Shown: in pieces, positions 9,004 through 17,544 of the stretch
Layout of the letters: each line of letters starts with the position of its first letter
Numbering within the stretch: the first letter of the stretch is position 1
From: Archaeoglobales archaeon
Lineage (GTDB): Archaea; Halobacteriota; Archaeoglobi; Archaeoglobales; Archaeoglobaceae
DNA length: 64,000 bases
Reading direction: 5' to 3'
Assembly (NCBI GenBank): GCA_011605865.1
Contig: JAAOZI010000003.1
Coordinates: 62,001 to 126,000 of the forward strand
Program-made: the position numbers and the translations under genes
Notes under the pieces: model-generated
The model's database searches: none
The model's input: only the letters and a program-made list of their open reading frames with translations
What the model was told of the DNA's origin: nothing

Positions 9004-12000
9004 ATGCTTCCACAGAGATACTCACCGAAAGAAATCGAAGCGGAAGTATTCAAGTTTTGGAAAGATAACAAGATTTATGAAAAATTGAAACAGAGGGAAG
9101 GAAAGAAGTTCTACTTTTTGGACGGCCCTCCATATACAACTGGCAGGATTCATCTGGGAACCGCTTGGAATAAGATCATTAAGGATACTGTTCTCCGCTA
9201 CCTAAGGATGTGCGGTTACAGCCCTACCGATACACCTGGCTGGGACATGCACGGGCTGCCAATCGAAGTAAAAGTCGAACAGGAGCTAGGGTTTAGAACG
9301 AAGAGGGACATAGAGAACTTTGGAGTTGAAAAATTCGTTAAAAAATGTATGGAATACGCCTTGAGGAATAAAGATGCAATGACAGAGCAATTCAGGGCTT
9401 TGGCTGTATGGATGGACTGGGAAAACCCGTACATGACCATTAAGGCAGAATACATGAATTCAGCTTGGTTTACCATAAAAAAAGCTTACGAGAAGGGTTT
9501 GCTCTCAAAAGAGGTTATGGTGGTGAACTGGTGTCCAAGGTGCGAAACAGCTTTGGCAGACGCAGAAGTTGAATACGCTGAAAGAGAAGATCCATCTATC
9601 TATGTGAAATTCAGAACCAAGGACGGCCGCTTCATACTAGTTTGGACCACAACCCCCTGGACGATTCCGGCGAATATGGCTGTTGCTGTCAATCCCAGCT
9701 TAGAGTACGCTTTAGTAAGGGCCTACAGAAATGAAGTCGTTGAGGATGTTATCATAGCAAAGGATCTTGTTCAAGTGCTCAGTAAGGGCTATGAAAGATG
9801 GGAAATACTTGAAGTATTTCCCGGAAGGGATCTTGAAGGATTGGAATACGAACATCCCCTGTCTGAGGAAATTCCAATGCAGAAGAAGTACAACCATAAA
9901 GTAATCCTTGCCGACTTTGTTTCTGCTGAGAATACCGGATGTGTCCATATCGCACCCGCACACGGCCTGGAAGACTTTGAAATAGGTAAAAAGTATCAGC
10001 TGGAGGTTTTCAATCCAGTCGACGAAAGGGGTTACTTCAACGATTTGGCAGGAAAATACGCTGGCATGAGCATAAGAGAGGCAAACGATGCTATAATAGA
10101 GGATTTATACAAAAAAGATCTCCTTCTGGCTAAGGAGAGGATATTCCACCGTTACGGCCATTGCTGGCGGTGTAAAACACCAATAATATTTAGAGCTACA
10201 GAGCAGTGGTTCATAAAAATCAGCCAGCTGAGAGAAAAAATGCTGGAGGAAATAGAAAAAGTTCGCTGGGTTCCTGAATGGGCGGGTAGTGCGAGGTTTA
10301 GGGACTGGATAATGAATGCAAAGGACTGGTGTATAAGCAGACAGCGCTACTGGGGGATCCCCCTTCCGATATGGATATGTGAATGTGGAAGGATGAAGAT
10401 TGTTGGAAGCATAAATGAAATCCCTTGGCAAAGCGATCTGGATCTTCACAGACCCAGAATAGACGAGATAACTTTCAAGTGTGAATGTGGAAAAGAGATG
10501 AGGAGAATTAAAGATGTATTCGACGTCTGGTTTGACAGCGGTGTTGCAAGCTGGGGGAGTATAGGTTATCCACTTTCAGAGGAGAAATTCCATTTATGGC
10601 CTGCAGATTTTATAACCGAGGGCCATGACCAAACTAGGGGCTGGTTTTATTCACAGCTTGGGGCCTCGATGATCTGCTTTGAAAGAGCACCCTACAAAAC
10701 AGTGCTCATGCATGGTTTTACATTGGACGAAATGGGAAGAAAGATGAGCAAAAGCCTGGGAAACGTGGTAGAGCCTGAAGAGGTTGTTGAGCAGATTGGT
10801 GTCGACTGCTTCAGGCTTTATGTATTAAGTTCCGCTGTTTGGGAAGACTTGAAGTTCAGCTGGGATGAGGCTAGGAATGTCTTGAGGAACATGAATATTC
10901 TCTGGAATTCCGTGAGATTTGCATACACTTACATGAGCATAGACAATTTCAGGGCCGGCAGTAAAATAACGACTTTAGAGGACAAATGGATCCTATCAAG
11001 GCTTGAGAATTTCAACAGAGAAGCTGTTGAGGCTATGGAGAGGTATCACCTTCACCGGGTCGTAAAGGCCTTCTTTGATTTCATAATTGAGGATTTCAGC
11101 AGGTGGTACATTCCGCTAATTCGCTCGAGAGTCTGGGAAGAAGCTGAATCTGAGCAGAAGCTTTCGACCTATGAAACTATGCTGAGGGTGATAGATAAAT
11201 CTATAAGGATAATAGCGCCTTTTGCCCCCTTAATAGCTGAATGGCTGTATCAGAATTTTGTAAAGAAATTCAGGGAAGGAAAAGAGAGCGTATTTATGGA
11301 AAGCTTTCCAATGCCGGAAGGGAGCTGGATAGACAGAGATCTTAAGGAGAAGATGAGGATAGCTAGGGAAATAGTTGAGGCTTGCAATTCCGCAAGGAAC
11401 AAGGCGGGAATAAAGCTGAGGTGGCCCCTCAAAGAATTGATAGTTGAAACTGAAGCTGAAGTCAGGGAGATGAAGGATTTAATAGCTCGGATGTGTAATG
11501 TAAAGAACGTAAAATTTGAAAAAATAAAAAAGGAAATCGTTATAAAACCGGATTACAAAAAGGTAGGACCAGTGCTTAAGGGAAAGGCTAAAGCTTTTGC
11601 AGAATTTCTCTCAACTCTGAGGGAATTGCCGGCTGAGCTTGAATTTCAGGGAATTAAGATACCCAAAGACTGGCTCATCGTTGAAGAGAAAATACCCGAT
11701 AACTTCGTCTCCGAGGACTTCTCGCTTGGGAAAGTCTATTTAAATGTCGAAATTGATGAATCGCTGATGAAAGAAGCCTTTGCAAGGGAATTCGTTAGGA
11801 GGATCCAGTTTATGAGAAAGGAGCTTGATTTGAGGGTGGATGAGTTCATAGAAACTTTCATCGAAGCGGATCCTAAAATCGTAGAGGGCTGGATTGATTA
11901 CATAAAGAACGAAACTAGATCTATGAAACTCAGTTTTTCAAAGGCAGAAGGATTCGTAAGGGAGTGGGAGGTTGAGGATTTGAAGGTGAGGATAGGGATA

Positions 12001-12015
12001 AGGAGATGGACCTAG
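9004..12015 (+). CDS. ileS: Isoleucyl-tRNA synthetase
   Basis: Class I synthetase charging tRNA-Ile. The 1003-residue protein has the HIGH-type motif HLGTAWN (about residue 48), the CP1 editing domain with TTTPWTIPANMAVAVNP, a zinc-type CXXC set (CPRCETALA, CRWCKTP-like HCWRCKTP), WFDSGVASWGS, and the KMSKS motif KMSKSLGNVVEPEE (about residue 580), followed by an anticodon-binding domain. Its TATA-like TTTTTAATC lies about 24 nt ahead of the ATG, fitting a leaderless mRNA. The 3' end overlaps the next gene by 10 nt. Confidence 0.97.
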   Translation: MLPQRYSPKEIEAEVFKFWKDNKIYEKLKQREGKKFYFLDGPPYTTGRIHLGTAWNKIIKDTVLRYLRMCGYSPTDTPGWDMHGLPIEVKVEQELGFRTKRDIENFGVEKFVKKCMEYALRNKDAMTEQFRALAVWMDWENPYMTIKAEYMNSAWFTIKKAYEKGLLSKEVMVVNWCPRCETALADAEVEYAEREDPSIYVKFRTKDGRFILVWTTTPWTIPANMAVAVNPSLEYALVRAYRNEVVEDVIIAKDLVQVLSKGYERWEILEVFPGRDLEGLEYEHPLSEEIPMQKKYNHKVILADFVSAENTGCVHIAPAHGLEDFEIGKKYQLEVFNPVDERGYFNDLAGKYAGMSIREANDAIIEDLYKKDLLLAKERIFHRYGHCWRCKTPIIFRATEQWFIKISQLREKMLEEIEKVRWVPEWAGSARFRDWIMNAKDWCISRQRYWGIPLPIWICECGRMKIVGSINEIPWQSDLDLHRPRIDEITFKCECGKEMRRIKDVFDVWFDSGVASWGSIGYPLSEEKFHLWPADFITEGHDQTRGWFYSQLGASMICFERAPYKTVLMHGFTLDEMGRKMSKSLGNVVEPEEVVEQIGVDCFRLYVLSSAVWEDLKFSWDEARNVLRNMNILWNSVRFAYTYMSIDNFRAGSKITTLEDKWILSRLENFNREAVEAMERYHLHRVVKAFFDFIIEDFSRWYIPLIRSRVWEEAESEQKLSTYETMLRVIDKSIRIIAPFAPLIAEWLYQNFVKKFREGKESVFMESFPMPEGSWIDRDLKEKMRIAREIVEACNSARNKAGIKLRWPLKELIVETEAEVREMKDLIARMCNVKNVKFEKIKKEIVIKPDYKKVGPVLKGKAKAFAEFLSTLRELPAELEFQGIKIPKDWLIVEEKIPDNFVSEDFSLGKVYLNVEIDESLMKEAFAREFVRRIQFMRKELDLRVDEFIETFIEADPKIVEGWIDYIKNETRSMKLSFSKAEGFVREWEVEDLKVRIGIRRWT

Positions 12016-12614
12016 GAAAGTGGATGAAGATATACGAGCAGATATTAGCAGACTTCGGATTTTCAAGAGAGAGGGATGAGGAATCGGCGAAATTGCTGGC
12101 CGAACTTGGCAAGGAAAAGCTCTTGGACTGTAGCGTTCTTAACCTCCTCAACGGAAAGGAAGTTGCGGTTATCGGCGGTGCCTATTGTGGTGAGAAAATT
12201 TCTGAAGAAATCATCATAACAGCGGGAAAAGCAGTTGAAAGATTTCCCTTAACGCCATCAGTTCACGTCACGGATCTAGAGGAAAGTGCCGAGACATTGT
12301 TGAAGCTTGAGAGAAGTGGGTGTATCCTCGTGATACACGCTCACGGGGACAACATGCACAGGATAAGGGAGATTGTTCCAAGGTTGAAGTCTTTTGTTGC
12401 AACCACCCAGAGCTATCCTTTTGACAGAGTCTACAACTTCGGGGGCTTTACAGATGGGGACAGGGCGGTTATAATTGCAAAGACTTTTGGTGCTAGGAAA
12501 ATAGGAATTTACGGATTCGATTTTGAAAAGGCAGAGGGTTTAAAGCTTAAAAAATTAAGATGGGCTAGAAAAATACTCGAGATGGAAGGATGCATCCCGC
12601 AAAAGTCCAGCTAA
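12006..12614 (+). CDS. mptE: 6-hydroxymethyl-7,8-dihydropterin pyrophosphokinase, MptE type (DUF115)
   Basis: Predicted to pyrophosphorylate 6-hydroxymethyl-7,8-dihydropterin on the way to tetrahydromethanopterin, in agreement with ftr and the C1 pathway of the host. The 202-residue protein has the DUF115 features VAVIGGAYCGEKI, HVTDLEES, VIHAHGDNMHRI and FGGFTDGDRAVIIAKTFGARKIGIYGFDF. It starts within the last codons of ileS and overlaps the next small gene by 25 nt. The family assignment is good; the enzymatic role is transferred from characterised archaeal MptE. Confidence 0.87.
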   Translation: MDLGKWMKIYEQILADFGFSRERDEESAKLLAELGKEKLLDCSVLNLLNGKEVAVIGGAYCGEKISEEIIITAGKAVERFPLTPSVHVTDLEESAETLLKLERSGCILVIHAHGDNMHRIREIVPRLKSFVATTQSYPFDRVYNFGGFTDGDRAVIIAKTFGARKIGIYGFDFEKAEGLKLKKLRWARKILEMEGCIPQKSS

Positions 12615-12844
12615 GGGGATTCGGGGAAAGAGAGATCGAGAATGTATTGAAAGCGACTAATGCGGAGGTACTGAAGGTTAAAGAGGGAGTGGATCTGTAT
12701 TTCTCAGACGTTAACGATGCGAGGTTTTTTATCTCTAAGCTCAAACGCATTTTCAGGGTTAGGATTAAAATGAGTACGGAGTCGATGGGATTCAAATCCA
12801 GAGGAAAATACCTTTTCGTCTACTGCCTGAGGAGGGAAAAATGA
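12590..12844 (+). CDS. Small uncharacterised protein with NMD3-like segment
   Basis: An 84-residue basic protein between mptE and the LysE gene, overlapping both (25 nt and 4 nt), so it is translated from the same mRNA. The stretch GVDLYFSDVNDARFFISKLKR followed by RIKMSTESMGFKSRGKYLFVYCL resembles the segment of archaeal NMD3 (a 60S/50S export or ribosome-stability factor) that contains the vDvYF...A...vkkL pattern. The zinc-binding N-terminus of NMD3 is missing. The resemblance is by eye only; the gene itself is well supported by its overlaps. Confidence 0.6.
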   Translation: MHPAKVQLRGFGEREIENVLKATNAEVLKVKEGVDLYFSDVNDARFFISKLKRIFRVRIKMSTESMGFKSRGKYLFVYCLRREK

Positions 12845-13449
12845 TAGATTTCATATTGAAAGTCGTTGCAATAAGCTCCTCCGGAGCCCTGGCACCTGGA
12901 CCTTTGAGCGCCGTTACAGCTGCAATAGGTACTAAAGAAGGCTGGAAGGGTGGATTTAAAGTATCTGTTGGTCATTTTATTGTTGAAGCCCCACTCATAT
13001 TTTTCATCGCTTTTTTGCTATCCATTGCAGCCATTGAAAATGTTATGAAGCCTTTGGCAATAGTTGGGGGAGCTTTCCTTCTTATTTTCGGATACCTTAC
13101 AATAAGGGGAGCATCTGAAAATTTGGAAGCTAGAAAATCTAATTTCAGCCCCCTGTTTACCGGGATTCTATTAACGGCATTTAATCCGTTTTTCCTCGTA
13201 TGGTGGTTTAGCATCGGCGGAACACTAATTGCGGAATCTATAATCCTTTTTGGAAAGCTTGGAGCGCTTTTCCTTCTTTTCTCTCATGTTTGGATAGATT
13301 TCGTTTGGCTTTCTGCAATAGCCTATTTTACATCCCTCAGTAGGCTCATTAGATTTCAGAAAACTATCTTGGTAATCTTAGGGATTTTTGTTATACTCTT
13401 CGGTTTAGACTACCTTTATTATGCCTTCTTTGATTCTCATCTGATTTAG
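12841..13449 (+). CDS. LysE/RhtB family amino-acid exporter
   Basis: A 202-residue membrane protein with about six transmembrane segments, of the LysE family that exports amino acids or similar small molecules. The N-terminal ALAPGPLSAVTAAIGTKEGW is the family signature (PGP motif) and GILLTAFNPFFLVWW is the second conserved block. It overlaps the previous gene by ATGA and is the last gene of the ileS-mptE group. The substrate cannot be told from sequence. Confidence 0.88.
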   Translation: MIDFILKVVAISSSGALAPGPLSAVTAAIGTKEGWKGGFKVSVGHFIVEAPLIFFIAFLLSIAAIENVMKPLAIVGGAFLLIFGYLTIRGASENLEARKSNFSPLFTGILLTAFNPFFLVWWFSIGGTLIAESIILFGKLGALFLLFSHVWIDFVWLSAIAYFTSLSRLIRFQKTILVILGIFVILFGLDYLYYAFFDSHLI

Positions 13450-13490
13450 AAATATTGCATTCAAAAATTATAAAAATGTTGCCAGAAAAA

Positions 13491-13748
13491 CCCAAGCTTT
13501 AGCTCTGGGATGAATGGGCAAAGCTCTGTGTTGAAGAGGTCTTGCAGATGCGGGCATGCTGCCCAAGTCAACGGAAGGGAATTCAAATGCCCAAAGTGTG
13601 GGATGGAATACAATAGGGATCTAAATATAGCCCGCAGGTTAAATGCTCTGCGGGATGGGAGCTTAGCTTTTGAACCGGCAGATGAGGTTGGCGGCGTAAA
13701 GCCCCAGCTGAACACCGGAAGCTCCCGGCTTTAGCCGTGGAGCAGCTT
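13491..13748 (+). mobile_element. IS200/IS605-type TnpB relic with both terminal hairpins
   Basis: A short decayed element. A left hairpin (CCCAAGCTTTAGCTCTGGG, 13491-13509) is followed by the tail of a TnpB/OrfB protein (13510-13734): RSCRCGHAAQ, FKCPKCGMEYNRDLNIARRL, which is the C-terminal zinc ribbon plus the last RuvC aspartate motif (NRDLN). A right hairpin of the type GGAAGCTCCCGGCTTTAGCCG ends it. Everything upstream of the zinc ribbon is missing, so it cannot encode an active nuclease. Three further relics of the same type occur in the window. Confidence 0.82.
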
Positions 13749-13808
13749 ACTTGGTATTTCTATCCAGATCTTTAATTTTTACTAATTAAAAAATAAAAAT
13801 TTAGAAAT

Positions 13809-13973
13809 TTAAACGTGTGCTATCATCGACCAGCTTACCCAGTACAGTATAGCAAGCAGTATTATTGCCAGTATTATGCTTCCTGCAACGAGTTTTCTCT
13901 CGACCGGTAGTATTTCTTCCCTTACTGCGAGCTCTTTCTTCAGTTCACCCTCTCCCTTGGCTTCAGTTGCCAT
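13809..13973 (-). CDS. Small single-span membrane protein linked to YeiH-type transporter
   Basis: A 54-residue protein: a charged N-terminus (MATEAKGEGELKKELAVREE) of about 27 residues, one transmembrane segment (AGSIILAIILLAILYWVSW) and a short tail ending MIAHV. It starts 5 nt after the stop of the 497-residue transporter gene; a GAGGTGAT Shine-Dalgarno covers that stop. The spacing and ribosome-binding site argue that it is a real gene and a likely accessory subunit of the transporter. No family is recognised. Confidence 0.75.
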   Translation of the reverse strand: MATEAKGEGELKKELAVREEILPVERKLVAGSIILAIILLAILYWVSWSMIAHV

Positions 13974-13978
13974 TCATA

Positions 13979-15472
13979 TCACCTCAGGAAGAACACATGG
14001 ACGTCGTGGAAGAATAGCCAGCTTATGAATAATCCTATCCATATTATGAAGCCGAAGAGCGCAATGAGGTACACAACTGCAAGTTTGCCTATACCCTCCC
14101 TTCGCAGCGTTGAGAAGTCCGAAATTAGGCCTATGCTGAAGAAGGTAAACGCGAAGAAGAGTTTTCTGAAAACATCCATCTCGCCGGTTGCAAGGCTGAA
14201 GGGTTTCAACGCATCTGCTGTGGCTTTGGATATTGCAGTCCAGTCAGTCAAACCAGCAGTTGCAGCTGAGACGGCTGCCGCGCAGACTGCCCAGAGTAGG
14301 AAGAATGTCAGGAAGTATCCTATAACGAACTTGGGAAATCTGTACCAGATTTCGATTTTCTGAACTTTCTCCCCTGGTCTTTTGTCTATGTAATAAACCC
14401 AGATAACTGCAAGTATAAAGGCCCAGACACCGATGAAGATATCGATGAATATCTTTGTCACAATGCCAGCATTCAGAATCCATCCCTGTAATGGCGCAAA
14501 CTCTGGATGTGTGCCCGTGATCAGAGCATCCACTATCGCACCGCTTGCAGCTGCTGCACCATCTGTTTTAACCGCTAGACCCATCCACGCTCCAGCTACC
14601 AGTGGCTGGTTCCAGAGGAAATAGGCTGCTGCAAAAGGCAATATCAGGAACTCCACAACAGCGAAGACGATAACTAGGGAAGAAACCATAATCGGAACTA
14701 TGGGTCTAGCTCTAATTGCTGCTCCAGTAGCTATTGCAGCGGAGACTCCGCAGATCGAAATTCCCGATGCAAGTGGGGCTGCCCATTCTCTTGTGAAGCC
14801 GAAGTACCTTCGGGCAATCCAGTAAACGAGTGCCCAGTATATTAGATAAGCCTCCACTATTGCGCAAACGCCTCGGAAGAGGAAGTTTGCCAGAACTCTT
14901 GGGTCAATAGTCACAGCCTTAATTCCAACTGTAGCTCCGAGAAGGACAATGGCAGTTTTTATGTACCATTCCGGTCTGGCAGCCTCTTTAAGTTTTGCGG
15001 CAAATCCCTTTGCGAAGTTCCCTATAATCAGGCCGAGTATTAGCGCAAATATGAGTCCCGCTTCGCCTGTCATTCTAAGGGACCAAGGAATTCCAGCTTT
15101 TGCTGGATCCGTTGAAGCTATATATGCATACTGACCAAACCACCAGCAGAGCCATGTTAGGAAGTATATCACTGTAAACCCGGCTGCGTAGCTCTTAACA
15201 TTCCAGCCCATTGCCTTCGCTCCTATGCTCAGCAGAATCAGGAGGACTATGTAAGTTACGATCAGCGAGCCAACCGGGCCAAGGGCGGCATAGGTACCAG
15301 ATGCTGGAACAATGGATTTCGCCGGATCAAGCCATTCCTTAGCATTTGCTGCCCAGCCCATGATGTCAGCTCCATAGGCAGCGGCGAGGCAGAGGAAGAA
15401 CAATAGCATCCCTAACCAGAATGCCCACCAGTCCTCTTTTTTCCACAGCGAGCTCCAATCCACTTTTGCCAT
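13979..15472 (-). CDS. YeiH-type putative anion exporter, long form (UPF0324)
   Basis: A 497-residue membrane protein with about 11-12 transmembrane segments, of the YeiH/UPF0324 family annotated as putative sulfate exporters; the substrate is not proven. Family motifs are EAGLIFALILGLIIGNF, KTAIVLLGATVGIK, GISICGVSAAIATGAAIRA, and a C-terminal FFSIGLISDFSTLRREGIGKL. It is longer than the usual 320-350 residues: an extra N-terminal membrane portion (about residues 1-130) precedes the core. A GGTGGTGGT Shine-Dalgarno precedes the ATG. It lies downstream of a membrane PAS-HTH protein and a second, shorter YeiH gene. Confidence 0.85.
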   Translation of the reverse strand: MAKVDWSSLWKKEDWWAFWLGMLLFFLCLAAAYGADIMGWAANAKEWLDPAKSIVPASGTYAALGPVGSLIVTYIVLLILLSIGAKAMGWNVKSYAAGFTVIYFLTWLCWWFGQYAYIASTDPAKAGIPWSLRMTGEAGLIFALILGLIIGNFAKGFAAKLKEAARPEWYIKTAIVLLGATVGIKAVTIDPRVLANFLFRGVCAIVEAYLIYWALVYWIARRYFGFTREWAAPLASGISICGVSAAIATGAAIRARPIVPIMVSSLVIVFAVVEFLILPFAAAYFLWNQPLVAGAWMGLAVKTDGAAAASGAIVDALITGTHPEFAPLQGWILNAGIVTKIFIDIFIGVWAFILAVIWVYYIDKRPGEKVQKIEIWYRFPKFVIGYFLTFFLLWAVCAAAVSAATAGLTDWTAISKATADALKPFSLATGEMDVFRKLFFAFTFFSIGLISDFSTLRREGIGKLAVVYLIALFGFIIWIGLFISWLFFHDVHVFFLR

Positions 15473-15498
15473 ACCACCACCAAATGAATTGGGATTTC

Positions 15499-15560
15499 AT
15501 TAAATATGAAAATGTTGTCACGAATGCTGTCAAATCGTATCAACTATTATTAAATATGAA
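15499..15560 (-). promoter_or_regulatory. Pair of 12-bp direct repeats upstream of the long YeiH gene
   Basis: ATTAAATATGAA occurs identically at 15499-15510 and 15549-15560, exactly 50 bp apart. Read on the minus strand (TTCATATTTAAT), the copy nearer the gene is also a TATA-like box about 35 nt ahead of the ATG at 15472. The arrangement could be an operator for the HTH protein encoded immediately upstream. This is inference from repetition and position. Confidence 0.45.
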
Positions 15561-15564
15561 TAAA

Positions 15565-17544
15565 TCAGATGGCGTCGATCACGATGGCCTTCCCTTCATC
15601 TGTAATCTCTATAACTTTCTCCCTGCCCTCCTTTACAACCCTTATCAAACCCTTCTCAGTTAGATAGGAAAGTCTTTTCTTTATCGTATTGCGAGTTACG
15701 CCCAATTCGTTCATTATATCCTTTATTGAAAGTTTCTCCCCAAATCTGGCTTTTGTGTACACAAGTTTCAGAATTTCGAAAGCTTCCGGAGGGATGGCTG
15801 AAGCCTTTGCTTTTATCTCCAGACACTCGGCTCTCAGCAAAGCTTCCCCCTCTTTCGAAATAACGGCTGAATGAACGATTATAATTCCCTTGTTTAGTAT
15901 ATAATAAATATCCCTAAGTTTCTGTATTAGCGTGAAAGCTTCGTTGAATTTGCCCTTGATAAGCATGTAGTCCAGATCGATGAGTACCGCATTTCTCCAG
16001 CCCTCTAGTGTGGCTATAAAGTCGTATATCCCCTCGAAATCCATGGATTGATCTGAAAGCCAATAAAACCTCGCGTCTATTTTGAATTCTTCGGGAAACC
16101 TCCTGCTAACTATGACGGCATTGTAGCCAAAGCTTTTTAGATCTTTTAGAACTTCGATTGCCTGATAGATATCTTTTGTAAAGTAAGTCCTTCCACGCTC
16201 AACGTTGAATCTAAACATTCTTTTCTCTAAACTGTCGGCAATAGGTCTAAGAATTACTGAAAAGCCAGAGTTGTCAAGGGGGGAAACTGTTACATCAACG
16301 CTTATAATCTCGCCCCCTTTTGTTAACCTTCTGGTCTCAAATCTGAGCTCTCTCTGCCCATCTCTGATCCTCTGCATTATCACAGCGGTCTCATTTTTAA
16401 TCTCTTCTGGGAGAAGAATCGAGGAATCTTTGCCTATTATTTCTTCTCTCTTCCATCCTAGAAGTTTTTCAGCCGTTCTGTTCCAACTCTTTATTTTTCC
16501 CTCAGCATCAACCGAGTATATTGCATCATTGGAAGTTTCCACTATCCTCGCGAGGTATTCGAGCTCTCTTTGTAGAGAAATCAAATCATTTGTCTTTCTT
16601 TCAAGTTCATCGCAGGTTTCTAGTAGCTTCATCTCCATCTCCTTTCTCTTTGTTATGTCCCTCATTATAGAAACAAAGCCTATTAGTTCGCCTTCATTGT
16701 AAATGCTTGTGAGCGTTTGATCTACAATTATCTTCTCCCCGTTTTTTGCAATTCTTATCGATTCTATGTCCTTGGCGTAGCCTTCAAGTATCGCTTTTTT
16801 GAAGTTCTTTCTGCATGTTTCATGGAATTCTTGAGGTACAATAATAGTGAAAGGCTTTCCTATAACCTCTTCTGCCTTATAGCCGAACATCAATTCGGCT
16901 CCTTTGTTCCAGGAGACGATCTTTGAATCGAGGTCTAGGAGGACGATTGCATCAATTGAGTGCTCGAAAACTGTCTTGAGTAGCGCAAGTTCTCTTTCCA
17001 AATTCTTTCTTCTTTCTATATTCCTTGCGATGAATATGTTGCCTGAGGATTTCAGTTCTACGATTTTTACTTTTCCTTTTACTTCACTCTCTCCGTTGGG
17101 ATTGAATTTAACGAATATATCCTCTATTTTCTTTCCCACAGTTTCCGAATCCTTGATTCCGAGAATATTTTCTGAAAACATCGATTTAACTATCTTATCT
17201 CCCTCAACTTCAAAAATCCATACGTCGAGTTCACTGATTGCACTTAAAATCGATTTAAAGCTATTTTTTGTTTTGTCAAGCTCTTCTATCAAATTCTTTA
17301 CTGAAATCTCAATTGCCTTGAGCTCGTTTTTGCTGCTTATCAGTAAATTTCTGCTCTCGAGAAACTCCTTTATTTCAAAGTAATGTTTGAAAGTACTTCC
17401 AAAAGCAAAGAAACCTATTCCAAAGGTTATTATAATGACGTAAATGAGAAAAGAAAGTGGAAGATTGTTTGAGAGGATTACATATGTCAGGAGTATAGAG
17501 ATGGAGCTTGTTGCTACGAGTATGGGTGCAATTCGGGATATCAT
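15565..17544 (-). CDS. Membrane-anchored PAS / DUF835 / winged-HTH regulator
   Basis: A 659-residue one-component sensor-regulator. Order: two transmembrane segments (about 5-48), a coiled-coil (about 60-90), a degenerate PAS-like region, two clear PAS domains (SIDAIVLLDLDSKIVSWNKGA and SNDAIYSVDAEGKIKSWNRTA starts), a DUF835 domain (about 440-570, with YNAVIVSRRFPEEF and RFYWLSDQ), and a C-terminal winged HTH (LSIKDIMNELGVTRNTIKKRLSYLTEKGLI). There is no histidine kinase domain, so the signal probably passes straight to DNA. The ATG at 17544 overlaps the stop of the upstream YeiH gene (ATGA); longer frames are excluded by that gene. It probably controls the neighbouring transporters. Confidence 0.85.
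   Translation of the reverse strand: MISRIAPILVATSSISILLTYVILSNNLPLSFLIYVIIITFGIGFFAFGSTFKHYFEIKEFLESRNLLISSKNELKAIEISVKNLIEELDKTKNSFKSILSAISELDVWIFEVEGDKIVKSMFSENILGIKDSETVGKKIEDIFVKFNPNGESEVKGKVKIVELKSSGNIFIARNIERRKNLERELALLKTVFEHSIDAIVLLDLDSKIVSWNKGAELMFGYKAEEVIGKPFTIIVPQEFHETCRKNFKKAILEGYAKDIESIRIAKNGEKIIVDQTLTSIYNEGELIGFVSIMRDITKRKEMEMKLLETCDELERKTNDLISLQRELEYLARIVETSNDAIYSVDAEGKIKSWNRTAEKLLGWKREEIIGKDSSILLPEEIKNETAVIMQRIRDGQRELRFETRRLTKGGEIISVDVTVSPLDNSGFSVILRPIADSLEKRMFRFNVERGRTYFTKDIYQAIEVLKDLKSFGYNAVIVSRRFPEEFKIDARFYWLSDQSMDFEGIYDFIATLEGWRNAVLIDLDYMLIKGKFNEAFTLIQKLRDIYYILNKGIIIVHSAVISKEGEALLRAECLEIKAKASAIPPEAFEILKLVYTKARFGEKLSIKDIMNELGVTRNTIKKRLSYLTEKGLIRVVKEGREKVIEITDEGKAIVIDAI

Noticed and set aside
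13510-13734. Independent small zinc-finger protein
   Set aside because: The CPKCGMEYNRDLNIAR segment and the flanking hairpins identify it as the tail of a TnpB relic.
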